Source: Clostridiales bacterium
Lineage (GTDB): Bacteria > Bacillota > Clostridia > Saccharofermentanales > Saccharofermentanaceae
Assembly (NCBI GenBank): GCA_017551865.1
Contig: JAFZKB010000027.1
Span: 124,001 to 188,000 of the forward strand
Length of the DNA: 64,000 nucleotides
Reading direction: 5' to 3'
Shown: positions 44,138-53,975 of the stretch, in pieces
Numbering within the stretch: position 1 is the first letter of the stretch
Layout of the letters: each line of letters opens with the position of its first letter
Position numbers and translations under genes: made by a program
Notes under the pieces: generated by a model
Database searches by the model: none
The model's input: only the letters and a program-made list of their open reading frames with translations
Told to the model about the DNA's origin: nothing

Positions 44138-45516
44138 CCGTTTCTCCTTTCCAGTTTCGCGATAAAGAAGCCGTCCATACCTTCTTCATCCGGAAGGATG
44201 GTCATCCTTCCCTTTCGGCTCTCTTCTAAAAGCCTCGGGTTTTTCTTCAGTTTCTCCGGCAAAAGATCCGTAAACGGAACCTCTGAGAATTCAGGGTGCG
44301 TTTTCAGGAACTTTTCGACCTGAAGCTCATTTTCGTTCGGGTTGACGGTACATGTGCTGTAGATCAGAAATCCTCCCTTTTTCACGCGAAGAGATGCATT
44401 TTGAAGGATGCTTTCCTGCACTGGAAGAAGTGTCTGCATCTTCTCATAGGTCATGGAAACGCGGATATCGGGTTTTCTGTGAAGGAGCCCTAAACCGCTG
44501 CAGGGCACATCGCAGAGCACCAGATCGTACTCTTTAAGAAGCTTCTCCTTTTCTTCCGATAGAAAAGTACCGTCATAGGCGAGGGTCGAAATATTCGTAA
44601 TATGAAGTCTTTTTGCCGTTTCATCGACCATGCGGAGGCGCACTTCATTGGCATCGAGGGCATCGATATGTCCCTGATCTTTCATGATCTCCGCCATATG
44701 GGCCGTCTTTCCGCCCGGGGCGCTGCAAGTATCAAGGACACTATCTCCCTTTTTCGGATCTGCGATTACACCGACGAGCATCGCCGAGGTGCTCTGAACC
44801 GAGAAGTCTCCATCCTGATACGAGGAAAGCGAGGCGATATCCGTTATATTTTCCGTAAGTTCCAGACAAAGGTCCGGGAGTATTTCGTTTTTCCGCGTAG
44901 GAACACCTTCTGAAGAGAGCTTTTCCATAAGCTCCTCCTGGGATCCGACAGCAAGTGCATTTCTTCTAAGGGTCACCGGCGGGACAGAAAGGAAAGATGA
45001 GAGGATCTTCTCCGCTTTTTCCCTTCCGTACCACTTGATAAAGCAGCCGGAGATCTCGCTTTTTACGGAGTATCGTAGGTCAAGTTTCTTTTCCGGGATC
45101 TTAAGAAGAAGATCCTTACCGGAAGATGCGATCTTACGGAGGACCGCATTGATCAGGCTTTCCGAGCCTTTCGGACAGACTTCACGCGCCAGATCCACGG
45201 TTGAAGATACGGCAGCATAGTCTTTCACCCCATAGGAAAAGAGGATCTGCCACGCGCCCATGCGAAGGCAGGTGCGGACAGACGGATCTAAGTCATGAAG
45301 GTTCTTTTTGAGAAAAGTCGAAAGGATCGAATCGATCGTATATACACGGGTAATGGTCCCGTAGACCATGGCTGTAACAAAAGACCTGCCCTGTTCCGGA
45401 AGGTCTGACCCGAGCAGTTCCCGTTTCAGAACAAGATTCGAATAGCCCTGATTCTCGAGGACTTCCAGCAAACAGCGATATGCCGTGTTTCTGGATGCGT
45501 CCGAACGTGGAGTCAT
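44134..45516 (-). CDS. rsmB: 16S rRNA (cytosine-967-C5) methyltransferase
   Basis: 460 aa. NusB-like N-terminal domain (RNTAYRCLLEVLENQGYSNLVLKRELL) and the NSUN-type catalytic domain: DTCSAPGGKTAHMAEIM (SAM), CDVPCSGLGLLHRKPDIR (motif IV Cys) and YSTCTVNPNENELQV (motif VI Cys nucleophile). The start ATG shares its A with the fmt stop (TAATG). Confidence 0.95.
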   Translation of the reverse strand: MTPRSDASRNTAYRCLLEVLENQGYSNLVLKRELLGSDLPEQGRSFVTAMVYGTITRVYTIDSILSTFLKKNLHDLDPSVRTCLRMGAWQILFSYGVKDYAAVSSTVDLAREVCPKGSESLINAVLRKIASSGKDLLLKIPEKKLDLRYSVKSEISGCFIKWYGREKAEKILSSFLSVPPVTLRRNALAVGSQEELMEKLSSEGVPTRKNEILPDLCLELTENITDIASLSSYQDGDFSVQSTSAMLVGVIADPKKGDSVLDTCSAPGGKTAHMAEIMKDQGHIDALDANEVRLRMVDETAKRLHITNISTLAYDGTFLSEEKEKLLKEYDLVLCDVPCSGLGLLHRKPDIRVSMTYEKMQTLLPVQESILQNASLRVKKGGFLIYSTCTVNPNENELQVEKFLKTHPEFSEVPFTDLLPEKLKKNPRLLEESRKGRMTILPDEEGMDGFFIAKLERRNG

Positions 45517-46478
45517 TACTCTTCGTCCTCCATCTTCGCTCCGACTTCAAAGTTATGGGCACAGTCGATCGCCTTCATGCGCTTGCCGGATGCGGGCTGT
45601 ACCTCTAAAAGCAGGAGCGGCATGTCTTCGCACATCACAGCGAGAACGCCCTTTTTTCCGTAGATCACGGTGCCGGGTCCGGCTTTCCCGTGGGTTGCTT
45701 CGTAGTTGTTAAGTAAAGCATCGTCCTCAGCAGGACATGCATCGTAGATCTTCAGTTTCCCGCCCTTCCACATCGTGGAGGCACCGGGCCAGGAGGAAAG
45801 CGCACGCACCTGTGCGGCAATCGCGGAACAGGGACGGTTCCAGGAGATCTTCCCCTGTTCTTTCGTGATCGGCGGAGACATGGTCGCATCTTCTTCCTTC
45901 TGCGGAACCGGACGGATCGTGCCATCGATATATCCCGGGATCGTTTCGATCAGAAGATCAGCACCGATATGCGCGAGCTGGTCCATCAGTTCAGGCGTAT
46001 GGACTCTCTTTCCGATCGGGATCTCTCTTTGCGTTAAGATATCGCCGGTATCCATGCCGACGTCCATCTTCATGATCGTGATACCCGTCTTCTCGTCTTC
46101 ATTCAAGATCGACCACTGCACGGGAGCGGCTCCGCGGTACTTCGGAAGAAGCGATCCGTGGACATTGATACATCCGTATTTCGGGAGCTCGAGCATCTCT
46201 TTCGGGAGGATCTTGCCGTATGCAGCCGTAACGATCAGATCCGGCTCGTATGACGCGATCTTCTGAAGCGCTTCTTCATTACGGAGCGTCGTCGGCTGCC
46301 AGACTTCGATCCCGTTTTTCTCCGCTTCGACCTTGGCCGGCGGCGCGGTAAGGATCATCTTTCTTCCGACCGGCTTATCCGGCTGGGTGACACAAAGCAC
46401 GACATCATACTTTTCCAAAATAAGACGGGATAACACTGTCGCCGCAAGATCCGGCGTACCCATAAAGACTATACGCAT
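45516..46478 (-). CDS. fmt: Methionyl-tRNA formyltransferase
   Basis: 320 aa. Formylates Met-tRNA(fMet) with 10-formyl-THF. Motifs: MRIVFMGTPDLAATVL, CVTQPDKPVGRK, INVHGSLLPKYRGAAPVQWSIL and MDVGMDTGDIL, followed by a C-terminal OB-like domain. It lies 2 bp after def, the standard fmt-def pair. Confidence 0.97.
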   Translation of the reverse strand: MRIVFMGTPDLAATVLSRLILEKYDVVLCVTQPDKPVGRKMILTAPPAKVEAEKNGIEVWQPTTLRNEEALQKIASYEPDLIVTAAYGKILPKEMLELPKYGCINVHGSLLPKYRGAAPVQWSILNEDEKTGITIMKMDVGMDTGDILTQREIPIGKRVHTPELMDQLAHIGADLLIETIPGYIDGTIRPVPQKEEDATMSPPITKEQGKISWNRPCSAIAAQVRALSSWPGASTMWKGGKLKIYDACPAEDDALLNNYEATHGKAGPGTVIYGKKGVLAVMCEDMPLLLLEVQPASGKRMKAIDCAHNFEVGAKMEDEE

Positions 46479-46480
46479 AA

Positions 46481-46972
46481 TTAAGACTCGCCGTCCTCCT
46501 CGTCGTCGAATTCATCTTCTTCCACTTCCACGACTTTATCGATGAAAAGGATACCGTCGAGGTGATCGTATTCATGGCAGATGCAGACTGCCAGAAGCTC
46601 CGTCGCTTCCATATCGAACCATTCGCCGTTTCGATCCTGTGCACGTACGCGGATACGCGTCGGGCGCTCGACATAGCCGTTCTTGCCCGGGCAGGAAAGA
46701 CAGCCCTCCATTCCAAGAGCTGATCCTTCTCTTTCATAGATCTCCGGATTGATGAACTCGAGTTTTCCATGTTCATCTCCGACGTCCACGACAAAAGCTC
46801 TGCGGAGGATGCCGACCTGTACGGCAGCGATACCGATTCCGCGGTTATCGTAATACATGGTCTCGGCCATGTCGTCTAAGAGTATCTTCAGTTTATCGTC
46901 GAACTTCTCTACCGGGCGGGATTTCTTCCGAAGGATCGGATCGCCGTCCACAACGATTTCACGTAATGCCAT
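46481..46972 (-). CDS. def: Peptide deformylase
   Basis: 163 aa metalloenzyme removing the N-formyl group from new proteins. Motif 1 GIGIAAVQVG, motif 2 GMEGCLSCPG with the metal Cys, and motif 3 CHEYDHLDGILF with the two metal His and catalytic Glu. The C-terminal tail is acidic (Glu/Asp-rich). GAGGTG precedes the ATG. Confidence 0.96.
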   Translation of the reverse strand: MALREIVVDGDPILRKKSRPVEKFDDKLKILLDDMAETMYYDNRGIGIAAVQVGILRRAFVVDVGDEHGKLEFINPEIYEREGSALGMEGCLSCPGKNGYVERPTRIRVRAQDRNGEWFDMEATELLAVCICHEYDHLDGILFIDKVVEVEEDEFDDEEDGES

Positions 46973-47005
46973 ATCTTTTCACCTCATAAAGTATGATTAT
47001 ACATT

Positions 47006-49249
47006 TTACCACATCGCGTCGATATCCGTAGAGATGGAAAAGCCATATCCCGCATAGGACTGCTGAAGTTTCGTAAATCCGTCGGAAAGAAGTCCTTTCG
47101 TCTTCGCGCGGACCACGATCTGGTAGCGGTAACGGTTCATAAGTTTCGGTATCCCCGCAGGACAGGGACCGAGGATCATCATGTCATCGCCGAGATTTAC
47201 GGCCATCTCACGAAGAGTATTGGCGACCATCGTGGCCTGTACGGAGCAGGCCTGTTCATCTTCATGCGTGATGAGGATCCCGCCGATCGCCTTAAACGGC
47301 GGATAGGAAAGCTGCTCTCTGTACTTGATCTCGCTTTCGAAGAACTTTTCGTAGTCCTGTGTCGCAGCGTAGGCATAGATCTCCTGATCAGGACTTACTG
47401 TCTGGATAAAGACTCTTCCAGGAACATCTCCTCTTCCCGCACGGCCGCTGATCTGCGCCAGCAGCTGGAAAGCTCTTTCTCTGGCACGGTAATCGCTCTG
47501 CCAGAGGACACTATCCGCGCCCAGGATACCGACGACAGAGACTTTCGGGAAATCATGACCTTTCGCGATCATCTGCGTACCCACGAGGATATCTGCTTCG
47601 TGGTTTTTAAACTGGTTGATGATCTTCTCATGTGCTCCCCGGTAAGAGGTCGTATCCTGATCCATACGAAGGACCTTCGCATCCGGAAAATCCTGCAGTG
47701 TCCAGTCTTCAAGCTTCTGGATGCCGTCGCCTCTTACCGCCAGATATTCACTGGTGCAGTAGGGACATGTCTGCGGAGAAGGAATGACTTTTCCGCAGTA
47801 ATGGCAGATCAGGAGCTTATGGTGTCCCATCGTCTTGGTATGAAGTGTCATCGGCACATCGCAGTCAGGACAGCGGATCATGGAACGGCAGGACGTACAG
47901 TACACATTCTGCGAAAAACCTCTTCGATTTAAAAGCAGCATGACCTGTTCGCCCTTACTGAGCGCTTCTTTCATCGCGGTATAAAGCTTTCTGCTAAAGA
48001 TCGACTGGTTATGCGTATCTCTCTCTTTCTGCATATCGACGATCTCGACATGCGGAAGCACTGCTCCGCTCACGGCGCGGTTTTTAAGCGTCAGAAGCTT
48101 CATGTAACCATGTTTTGCGGCATAGAAGGTCTCGACCGAAGGTGTCGCCGAGCCAAGAAGGAGCTTAATACCGGCTCTACCCGCACGGAATCTCGCCACA
48201 TCCCTTGCGGAATAACGAAGCAGCGTATCGGCTTTATAGGAGGAATCATGTTCCTCATCAAGAATAATGAGTTTAAGGTTCTGGACCGGCGCGAACACAG
48301 CTGACCTTGCACCGACGACGATCTGTACTTCCCCTTTCTGGATCATCTTCCAGGAGTCATAGCGCTCTTTCGCGGTCATGCGGCTGTGAAGAACGGCGAT
48401 CCGGTTCGGAAAGTGCGATCGGATACGGGCTACAGTCTGCGGAGTAAGGGAGATCTCCGGCACGAGATAAAGGACAGACCCACCCTCTTTTAAGATCTGC
48501 TTCGTGATCTGAAGATATACCTCGGTCTTTCCGCTTCCCGTGACACCGAAAAGCAGGAATTCCTGCTTTCCTTTTGCTTCGACGACTTCTTTGACCGCAA
48601 GCGCCTGCTCCTCATTGAGCGTGACTTCGGGAGGGGTGACTAATTCGAGCTCTTCTTCCCTTTTTTCCTTCTCCGCAAGTTCTTCCGCGGAGATCCGTAC
48701 AGATCGGATATTCACCAGGCCGTTTTTCGCCAGTGTATCGATCGGGGATCGGCTGATCGACAGTTCCTGCATGATATCGGAAAGCGTCATCTCATCGACA
48801 TCCAAAAGCCATTCCAGCGCGCGGATCTGCTGGATCGAGCCGACCGCTTCGCTTTCGAGGGCTTCTTTCGCCTTTTCGGGATCTGAAAGAGACACCATAA
48901 GTTGGGATCTTCCCGTTCTTTTCGTAACGAGCGCCGGTACCATCTGATGCATGGCAGACCCGTAGGTGCAGGCATAGCGCTTTACAACGAACTTAAGAAG
49001 TTCCAGCTGTTCGCTGTTTAATACGGGCTCTTCTTCCACGAGGGATTCAATACTCTTAAGCTTTACTTTCGAGTCCGATGTCTCCTTTAAGGAAAGGACC
49101 AGCGCCACATTCGGACGGTTCCCTTTACCGAAAGGAACGCGCACATACTGTCCCACCCGGATCTTTTCCAAAAGCTCCTCCGGCACGATATAATCGAATA
49201 TTTTATTGGTCTGCCAGATACTTTCCCGCAGGACGATTTCGGCGATCAT
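47006..49249 (-). CDS. priA: Primosomal protein N' (replication restart helicase)
   Basis: 747 aa superfamily 2 helicase that reloads the replisome at stalled forks. N-terminal DNA-3'-end-binding domain (ILRESIWQTNKIFDYIVPEELL), Walker A FGVTGSGKTEVYLQ, DEEHDSSYK for motif II, a zinc-binding insert with two C-x2-C pairs (CTSCRSMIRCPDC and CHYCGK/CPYC), and motif VI QISGRAGRG. First gene of the translation cluster; priA-def-fmt is the usual order. Confidence 0.95.
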   Translation of the reverse strand: MIAEIVLRESIWQTNKIFDYIVPEELLEKIRVGQYVRVPFGKGNRPNVALVLSLKETSDSKVKLKSIESLVEEEPVLNSEQLELLKFVVKRYACTYGSAMHQMVPALVTKRTGRSQLMVSLSDPEKAKEALESEAVGSIQQIRALEWLLDVDEMTLSDIMQELSISRSPIDTLAKNGLVNIRSVRISAEELAEKEKREEELELVTPPEVTLNEEQALAVKEVVEAKGKQEFLLFGVTGSGKTEVYLQITKQILKEGGSVLYLVPEISLTPQTVARIRSHFPNRIAVLHSRMTAKERYDSWKMIQKGEVQIVVGARSAVFAPVQNLKLIILDEEHDSSYKADTLLRYSARDVARFRAGRAGIKLLLGSATPSVETFYAAKHGYMKLLTLKNRAVSGAVLPHVEIVDMQKERDTHNQSIFSRKLYTAMKEALSKGEQVMLLLNRRGFSQNVYCTSCRSMIRCPDCDVPMTLHTKTMGHHKLLICHYCGKVIPSPQTCPYCTSEYLAVRGDGIQKLEDWTLQDFPDAKVLRMDQDTTSYRGAHEKIINQFKNHEADILVGTQMIAKGHDFPKVSVVGILGADSVLWQSDYRARERAFQLLAQISGRAGRGDVPGRVFIQTVSPDQEIYAYAATQDYEKFFESEIKYREQLSYPPFKAIGGILITHEDEQACSVQATMVANTLREMAVNLGDDMMILGPCPAGIPKLMNRYRYQIVVRAKTKGLLSDGFTKLQQSYAGYGFSISTDIDAMW

Positions 49250-49292
49250 ATTCTTCCCTCATTCTCTATTAAGACACGACTTCATGACCGAT

Positions 49293-49298
49293 ATTATA
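49293..49298 (-). promoter_or_regulatory. Extended -10 of the priA operon overlapping the polC stop
   Basis: TGC plus TATAAT on the minus strand, whose TAA is also the polC stop codon. It lies 44 bp before the priA start. Together these suggest the priA cluster has its own promoter. Confidence 0.5.
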
Positions 49299-52200
49299 GC
49301 AGATCGAAAAGATCCATCTGTCTGGTTCTCGGAAGACCGGAAAGGAGTCCTTCCTCCTCGAGTTTCTGCATGGCGGACGGGCCCAGATGTGCTCTGGTCG
49401 CCAGATCATCCTGCGTACTGAACGGACGCTCGTTTCTTGCCGCAACGATCGCTTCACCCATGGAGGTACTGATCGAGTTGATAACATTAAACGGCGGCAG
49501 GATCTTGCCCTTCTCCAATTTAATAAACTTTACGGCATCCGACTTATTCAGATCATAAGGAACAAACGATATCCCTCTTAGATACATCTCCTCGACAAGC
49601 TCACAGAGATAATAAAGCGATTTCTCATTCGGTTTACGTCTCTGAAGTCCGTTATCCAGTTCCAGTCTCTTGGCCGTGACATATTCGATCCCCTTACAAA
49701 GAAGATCACCATCGAACTCATCTGCACGGATCGTAAAGAACGCGCAGTAATACTCCTCCGGATAGTTGACCTTAAACCAGGCGATACGAAGAGCCGAGAT
49801 CGCGTAAGCTGCCGCGTGGGCCTTCGGGAACATGTACTTGATCTTGTTACAGGACTCTATGTACCAGTCCGGTACCCCGTGTTCCTGCATATGCTGTTTA
49901 AAGTCCGGCCATCTGGGTTCTTTTCCCTTAGCGACCTTACCTTTTCTTACGGCCTCCATGATGTCGAAAGCTTCTTTATTCGGAAGTCCCCAGTAGATCA
50001 GGCGTGTCATGATGGAGTCACGGCATCCGATAACCGTCTCCAGCGTACATGTGCCGTTTCGGATCAGGTCCTGGGCATTACCGTTCCATACGTCCGTACC
50101 ATGGGAAAGACCCATCAGCTGGACAAGATCATAGAAGCGGGACGGTTGCGTCTCCTTGATCATCTCACGCGCCATCTTGGTTCCGAGCTCCGGAAGACCC
50201 AGCGTCGCAGCGCCGGCCGGAGACGTTCCATCCGGGATCCCGAGCGCTTCTGTCGACGTGAAAAGCGACATGACCTTCGGATCAGGGATCGGGATCTTCT
50301 GGACATCGACACCGGTAAGGTCTGTAAGCATACGGATCATGGTCGGATCATCGTGACCCAGAATATCGAGTTTTAAAATCGTATCGTGCAACGCGTTAAA
50401 GTCATAATGCGTCGTGGTGATACCGCAGTCAAGTTTATTCGCCGGGTGCTGTACCGGAGTGAACTCGTAGATATCCATCTCCTTCGGAAGTACGACGATA
50501 CCGCCCGGATGCTGTCCGGTCGTTCTCTTAACACCGATCAGTCCCGAAGCGCGGCGGTTCAGTTCTGCGTCCGTGACCGTCTCACCCTTTGCATCGCAAA
50601 TATTCTTCACCAGAGCGATCGCGTTCTTATCTGCAAAGCAGCCGATCGTACCGGCCCGGAAAGTATGGTGCTTTCCGAAAAGCTCTTCAACATACTTATG
50701 GGCTCTCGGCTGGTATTCACCTGAGAAGTTCAGGTCGATATCCGGCTGTTTGTCTCCGTAGAATCCGAGGAAGGTCTCAAACGGGATATCCTGTCCGTCA
50801 GAGATCATCGTTGTGCCGCATTTCGGGCAGGGCTCGATCGGAAGATCGTATCCGGAGCCGTAAGTACCGGTAAGGTCAAATTCGGAATACTTACACTTCG
50901 GGCACCTTCTGTGAGGGGCCAGTGGATTGACTTCCGAAATACCGGATAAAGTCGCCACCAGCGAAGATCCTACCGATCCTCTCGAGCCGACGACATAGCC
51001 GTCGGAATTGGATTTATTTACCAGTTTATAGGCGATATAGTACATGATGGAGTACCCGTTGCCGATGATACTATTGAGTTCTTTATCGACACGGTTCTGG
51101 ACGATTTCCGGGATCACGCCCTCATGCTCGTACATCTCCTTCATGGTCTTATTTACGATCGCACGCAGATCATCCGGTGCAGACAGGATGACCGGCGGGA
51201 ATGTGCCGTCCGGGAACGGCTTGATGTCATCTCTTACCATCTCGGCTATTCTACCCGGGGCATAGATGACGACATCCTTACAGCGCTGCTCTCCTAAATA
51301 AGAGAATTCTTCGAGCATCTCGTCTGTGGTACGGAAATACAGGTCGCTCTGAAGCTCCGCATCCTTAAAGCCCATATCCATGAGCATGTATTTACGGAAC
51401 TCGCCGTCCTTCTTATCGAGGAAGTGCGCATCCGTTGTGGCACAGCAGGGTTTTCCCACCCGATCCGCCATCACGGAAATGATCTTATTGATGTTGATAA
51501 GGTCTTCTTTCGACTTTAGTCCGGACGCATCGTCACGCAGATAGAATTCGTTATTGCAGATCGGCTGGATCTCGAAATAATCGTATAGACGGATCATGCG
51601 GTTAAAGGATGAATCCGAACTTAAGAACTCGAGGGTCTTGTCCATATTGCAGCCGTTTTCGACATAAGCATGGTGTACGACGCGGAAGATCTGACCTCTT
51701 TCACATGCCCCGCCGACGATCACACCGGCACTCAGATATCTGACCTCGGATTTCGGGATCCTCGGGCGCATGCAGAAATACTCGGTATGCCCTTCCGAGA
51801 CCATGCGGTACACATTATATAAGCCGAGCGTATCTCTTACGAGGAAAATGATGTGATACGACGGTGTTTTCCTCTTCGTGACTTCCTCTTTCGGAAGCAT
51901 GCCGACATGCGTATTCATCTGCCGGCAGGAGGTAAATCCGAAATCGGAGATAACGCGAAGGAGGATCTGTCCGCAAGCTCTTGCATCTCCCATCGCGCGA
52001 TGCGCGGATCCGTTGACGATCCCTAAGAATTCACAGGCATCGGCAAGGCCGTGCTTTTGCATATCCGGATAAAGGAATGTCACGGCCGATACGGTATCTA
52101 TCTCGGCCTGATAGAACTTCACGCGGTACGGATGGTGCTTATCTTCGTCAAGCTGCTCGATATCGATCTGAAAGCCCGCTTCCCGTATAAATCCCATATC

Positions 52201-53934
52201 AAAAAAGATATTGTGGCCGACGAGAACATCTTCAGGCTTTAGGAACTTCGCAAGTTCCGTGACCGCATCAAACGGCTTCGGCGCTCCTTCGATCATTTCT
52301 TCAGTGATACCAGTCAGTTCTTTTGCCTTATCCGAGATCGGAAGGCCCGGATCGACCATCGTGGTAAAAACGTCCGCTTCCTTATAGGTACCATCCTCCT
52401 GCTTTACATAGCGGATGGCGGCAATCTCCAAAAGACCGTCTGTCGTGCAGTCGAGCCCCGTTGTCTCCACATCGAGAGCGACGAAAGAATCCAGGGAGAT
52501 ATCATTATCCTCGAGGTGATAAGCGATGCAGGGACCATCGTCCACGAGATAGCCTTCCATACCGAAGATCAGCTTAAATCCCGGAACATCGCCCTTTTTC
52601 CTGCATTCCTTCCAGGCCGCATACGCATCGTTAAAACCCTGTACGACACCGTGATCGGTAATAGCACAGGCCGGATGCCCCATGCGGTAGGCCGTTTTGA
52701 TCAGTACACCGGGATCGATGACCGCATCCTTCTCGCTCATCTTCGTATGGGCGTGAAGCTCGACTCTCTTTTCTTCGGCAAAGTCCATCCTCGGCTTCGG
52801 CGGTTCGGCGCAGTAAAGTCCCTTTACGGTCGTGCTGATCTGCCCGTCAAAGGTGCTGTAGGCCACCGTGCCGCAGACACCGATATATCCTGTTCCTTTC
52901 GGGAATTTATTATTGAGAAGATCCGCATCTCTCGGAGATGGAAATGCCACGCAGTCGATACTGTAGGAACTGTCGGTCAGATAAAACTTGAAAAGGATCA
53001 TGTTCTTATTCTTACCGACGAGACGCTGTCCGTCGAGGATCTTGACTTCACCTTCCATACGGATCAGCTGATCAGGCGCAAGCGCACCGCTTCCCGACAT
53101 CGATACGGCATCGGAGATCTTATACTTTTTCGTCTCCTGCGGCACAAGGCCCCAGATGACGGTTCCTTTTTCATTTGAATCCTCAAACTTCTGACCGCCC
53201 CGCTGGAAAGTCGTCTTCTTTTCCTTCTTGACGGCCTGTTTTTCCATGATGGACTTATATTCCCAGGAGTTCTTATCGAGGTTTTCCGTATCCGGTTTAC
53301 TTGCTTCCTTCCCCTTTTTGCTGTCACTTCTGACCGTGATCTCGACATCGTCTGATCCGCCCGAAGAGGACATGGATTCTTCAAGTGCCTTCTTCGCATG
53401 CTTACTGGCACGTTCGCGCATCTGGTTTAGGAAAAAGTCCGGATCATCGGAGACTTCAAGTTTCTTCTCCTCGAAAACAAGCTCCGGCTTTATAAGAAGA
53501 TATGTGGTCGTAAACTGATGGATATAGGAGGAGATCTCCCCTTCTTCCTGTTCGGAGAGTGTATTGGAATGCACGATGCGCACCTTGCTGCCTTCCGGAC
53601 TCAGATCATCGACGAGCACACCATATCCGGTCTTGGTCTGCATGACCCATTTGATCCACTGAAGCACAGAGGGCATCGACTGTATCCCGCACTCCTCCTG
53701 CATATTCAGGATATAAATGCGGACATGCGAAAGATGAAGGAATGCACGGAGTTCCATCTCCAGCGCCTTCAGTGCGCGCGAAGACTGGATCGGACCCGTT
53801 AGAGAGATCTTCAGCTCCATCCCTTCAAAATTCTCATCAATGCGGATCTCCCGCACTTCACTTGGTATAGCTTGCGCGATCTTCGCCAGTTCCTCATCCG
53901 ACGAAGCTTCGATAGCAAACTCATATAACGTCAT
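49294..53934 (-). CDS. polC: DNA polymerase III alpha subunit, PolC type
   Basis: 1546 aa from the ATG at 53934 (GGAAGG upstream); the frame opens 11 codons earlier at a GTG. Main replicative polymerase of Bacillota. Order: N-terminal tau-binding-like domain, OB fold (about 310-400), PHP domain (KRVELHAHTKMSEKDAVIDPG) split by the proofreading exonuclease (FVALDVETTGLD, HNIFFDMGFI, HRAMGDARACG), then the polymerase with a zinc-binding C-x2-C pair (CPKCKYSEF, CPKCGTTM), the catalytic PDIDLNFSGEYQ, and a C-terminal helix-hairpin-helix part. End of the ispG-polC run. Confidence 0.97.
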   Translation of the reverse strand: MTLYEFAIEASSDEELAKIAQAIPSEVREIRIDENFEGMELKISLTGPIQSSRALKALEMELRAFLHLSHVRIYILNMQEECGIQSMPSVLQWIKWVMQTKTGYGVLVDDLSPEGSKVRIVHSNTLSEQEEGEISSYIHQFTTTYLLIKPELVFEEKKLEVSDDPDFFLNQMRERASKHAKKALEESMSSSGGSDDVEITVRSDSKKGKEASKPDTENLDKNSWEYKSIMEKQAVKKEKKTTFQRGGQKFEDSNEKGTVIWGLVPQETKKYKISDAVSMSGSGALAPDQLIRMEGEVKILDGQRLVGKNKNMILFKFYLTDSSYSIDCVAFPSPRDADLLNNKFPKGTGYIGVCGTVAYSTFDGQISTTVKGLYCAEPPKPRMDFAEEKRVELHAHTKMSEKDAVIDPGVLIKTAYRMGHPACAITDHGVVQGFNDAYAAWKECRKKGDVPGFKLIFGMEGYLVDDGPCIAYHLEDNDISLDSFVALDVETTGLDCTTDGLLEIAAIRYVKQEDGTYKEADVFTTMVDPGLPISDKAKELTGITEEMIEGAPKPFDAVTELAKFLKPEDVLVGHNIFFDMGFIREAGFQIDIEQLDEDKHHPYRVKFYQAEIDTVSAVTFLYPDMQKHGLADACEFLGIVNGSAHRAMGDARACGQILLRVISDFGFTSCRQMNTHVGMLPKEEVTKRKTPSYHIIFLVRDTLGLYNVYRMVSEGHTEYFCMRPRIPKSEVRYLSAGVIVGGACERGQIFRVVHHAYVENGCNMDKTLEFLSSDSSFNRMIRLYDYFEIQPICNNEFYLRDDASGLKSKEDLININKIISVMADRVGKPCCATTDAHFLDKKDGEFRKYMLMDMGFKDAELQSDLYFRTTDEMLEEFSYLGEQRCKDVVIYAPGRIAEMVRDDIKPFPDGTFPPVILSAPDDLRAIVNKTMKEMYEHEGVIPEIVQNRVDKELNSIIGNGYSIMYYIAYKLVNKSNSDGYVVGSRGSVGSSLVATLSGISEVNPLAPHRRCPKCKYSEFDLTGTYGSGYDLPIEPCPKCGTTMISDGQDIPFETFLGFYGDKQPDIDLNFSGEYQPRAHKYVEELFGKHHTFRAGTIGCFADKNAIALVKNICDAKGETVTDAELNRRASGLIGVKRTTGQHPGGIVVLPKEMDIYEFTPVQHPANKLDCGITTTHYDFNALHDTILKLDILGHDDPTMIRMLTDLTGVDVQKIPIPDPKVMSLFTSTEALGIPDGTSPAGAATLGLPELGTKMAREMIKETQPSRFYDLVQLMGLSHGTDVWNGNAQDLIRNGTCTLETVIGCRDSIMTRLIYWGLPNKEAFDIMEAVRKGKVAKGKEPRWPDFKQHMQEHGVPDWYIESCNKIKYMFPKAHAAAYAISALRIAWFKVNYPEEYYCAFFTIRADEFDGDLLCKGIEYVTAKRLELDNGLQRRKPNEKSLYYLCELVEEMYLRGISFVPYDLNKSDAVKFIKLEKGKILPPFNVINSISTSMGEAIVAARNERPFSTQDDLATRAHLGPSAMQKLEEEGLLSGLPRTRQMDLFDLL

Positions 53935-53975
53935 ACAGATCGTATCCTTCCGAAGACCGGAAAACACCGGTCATA

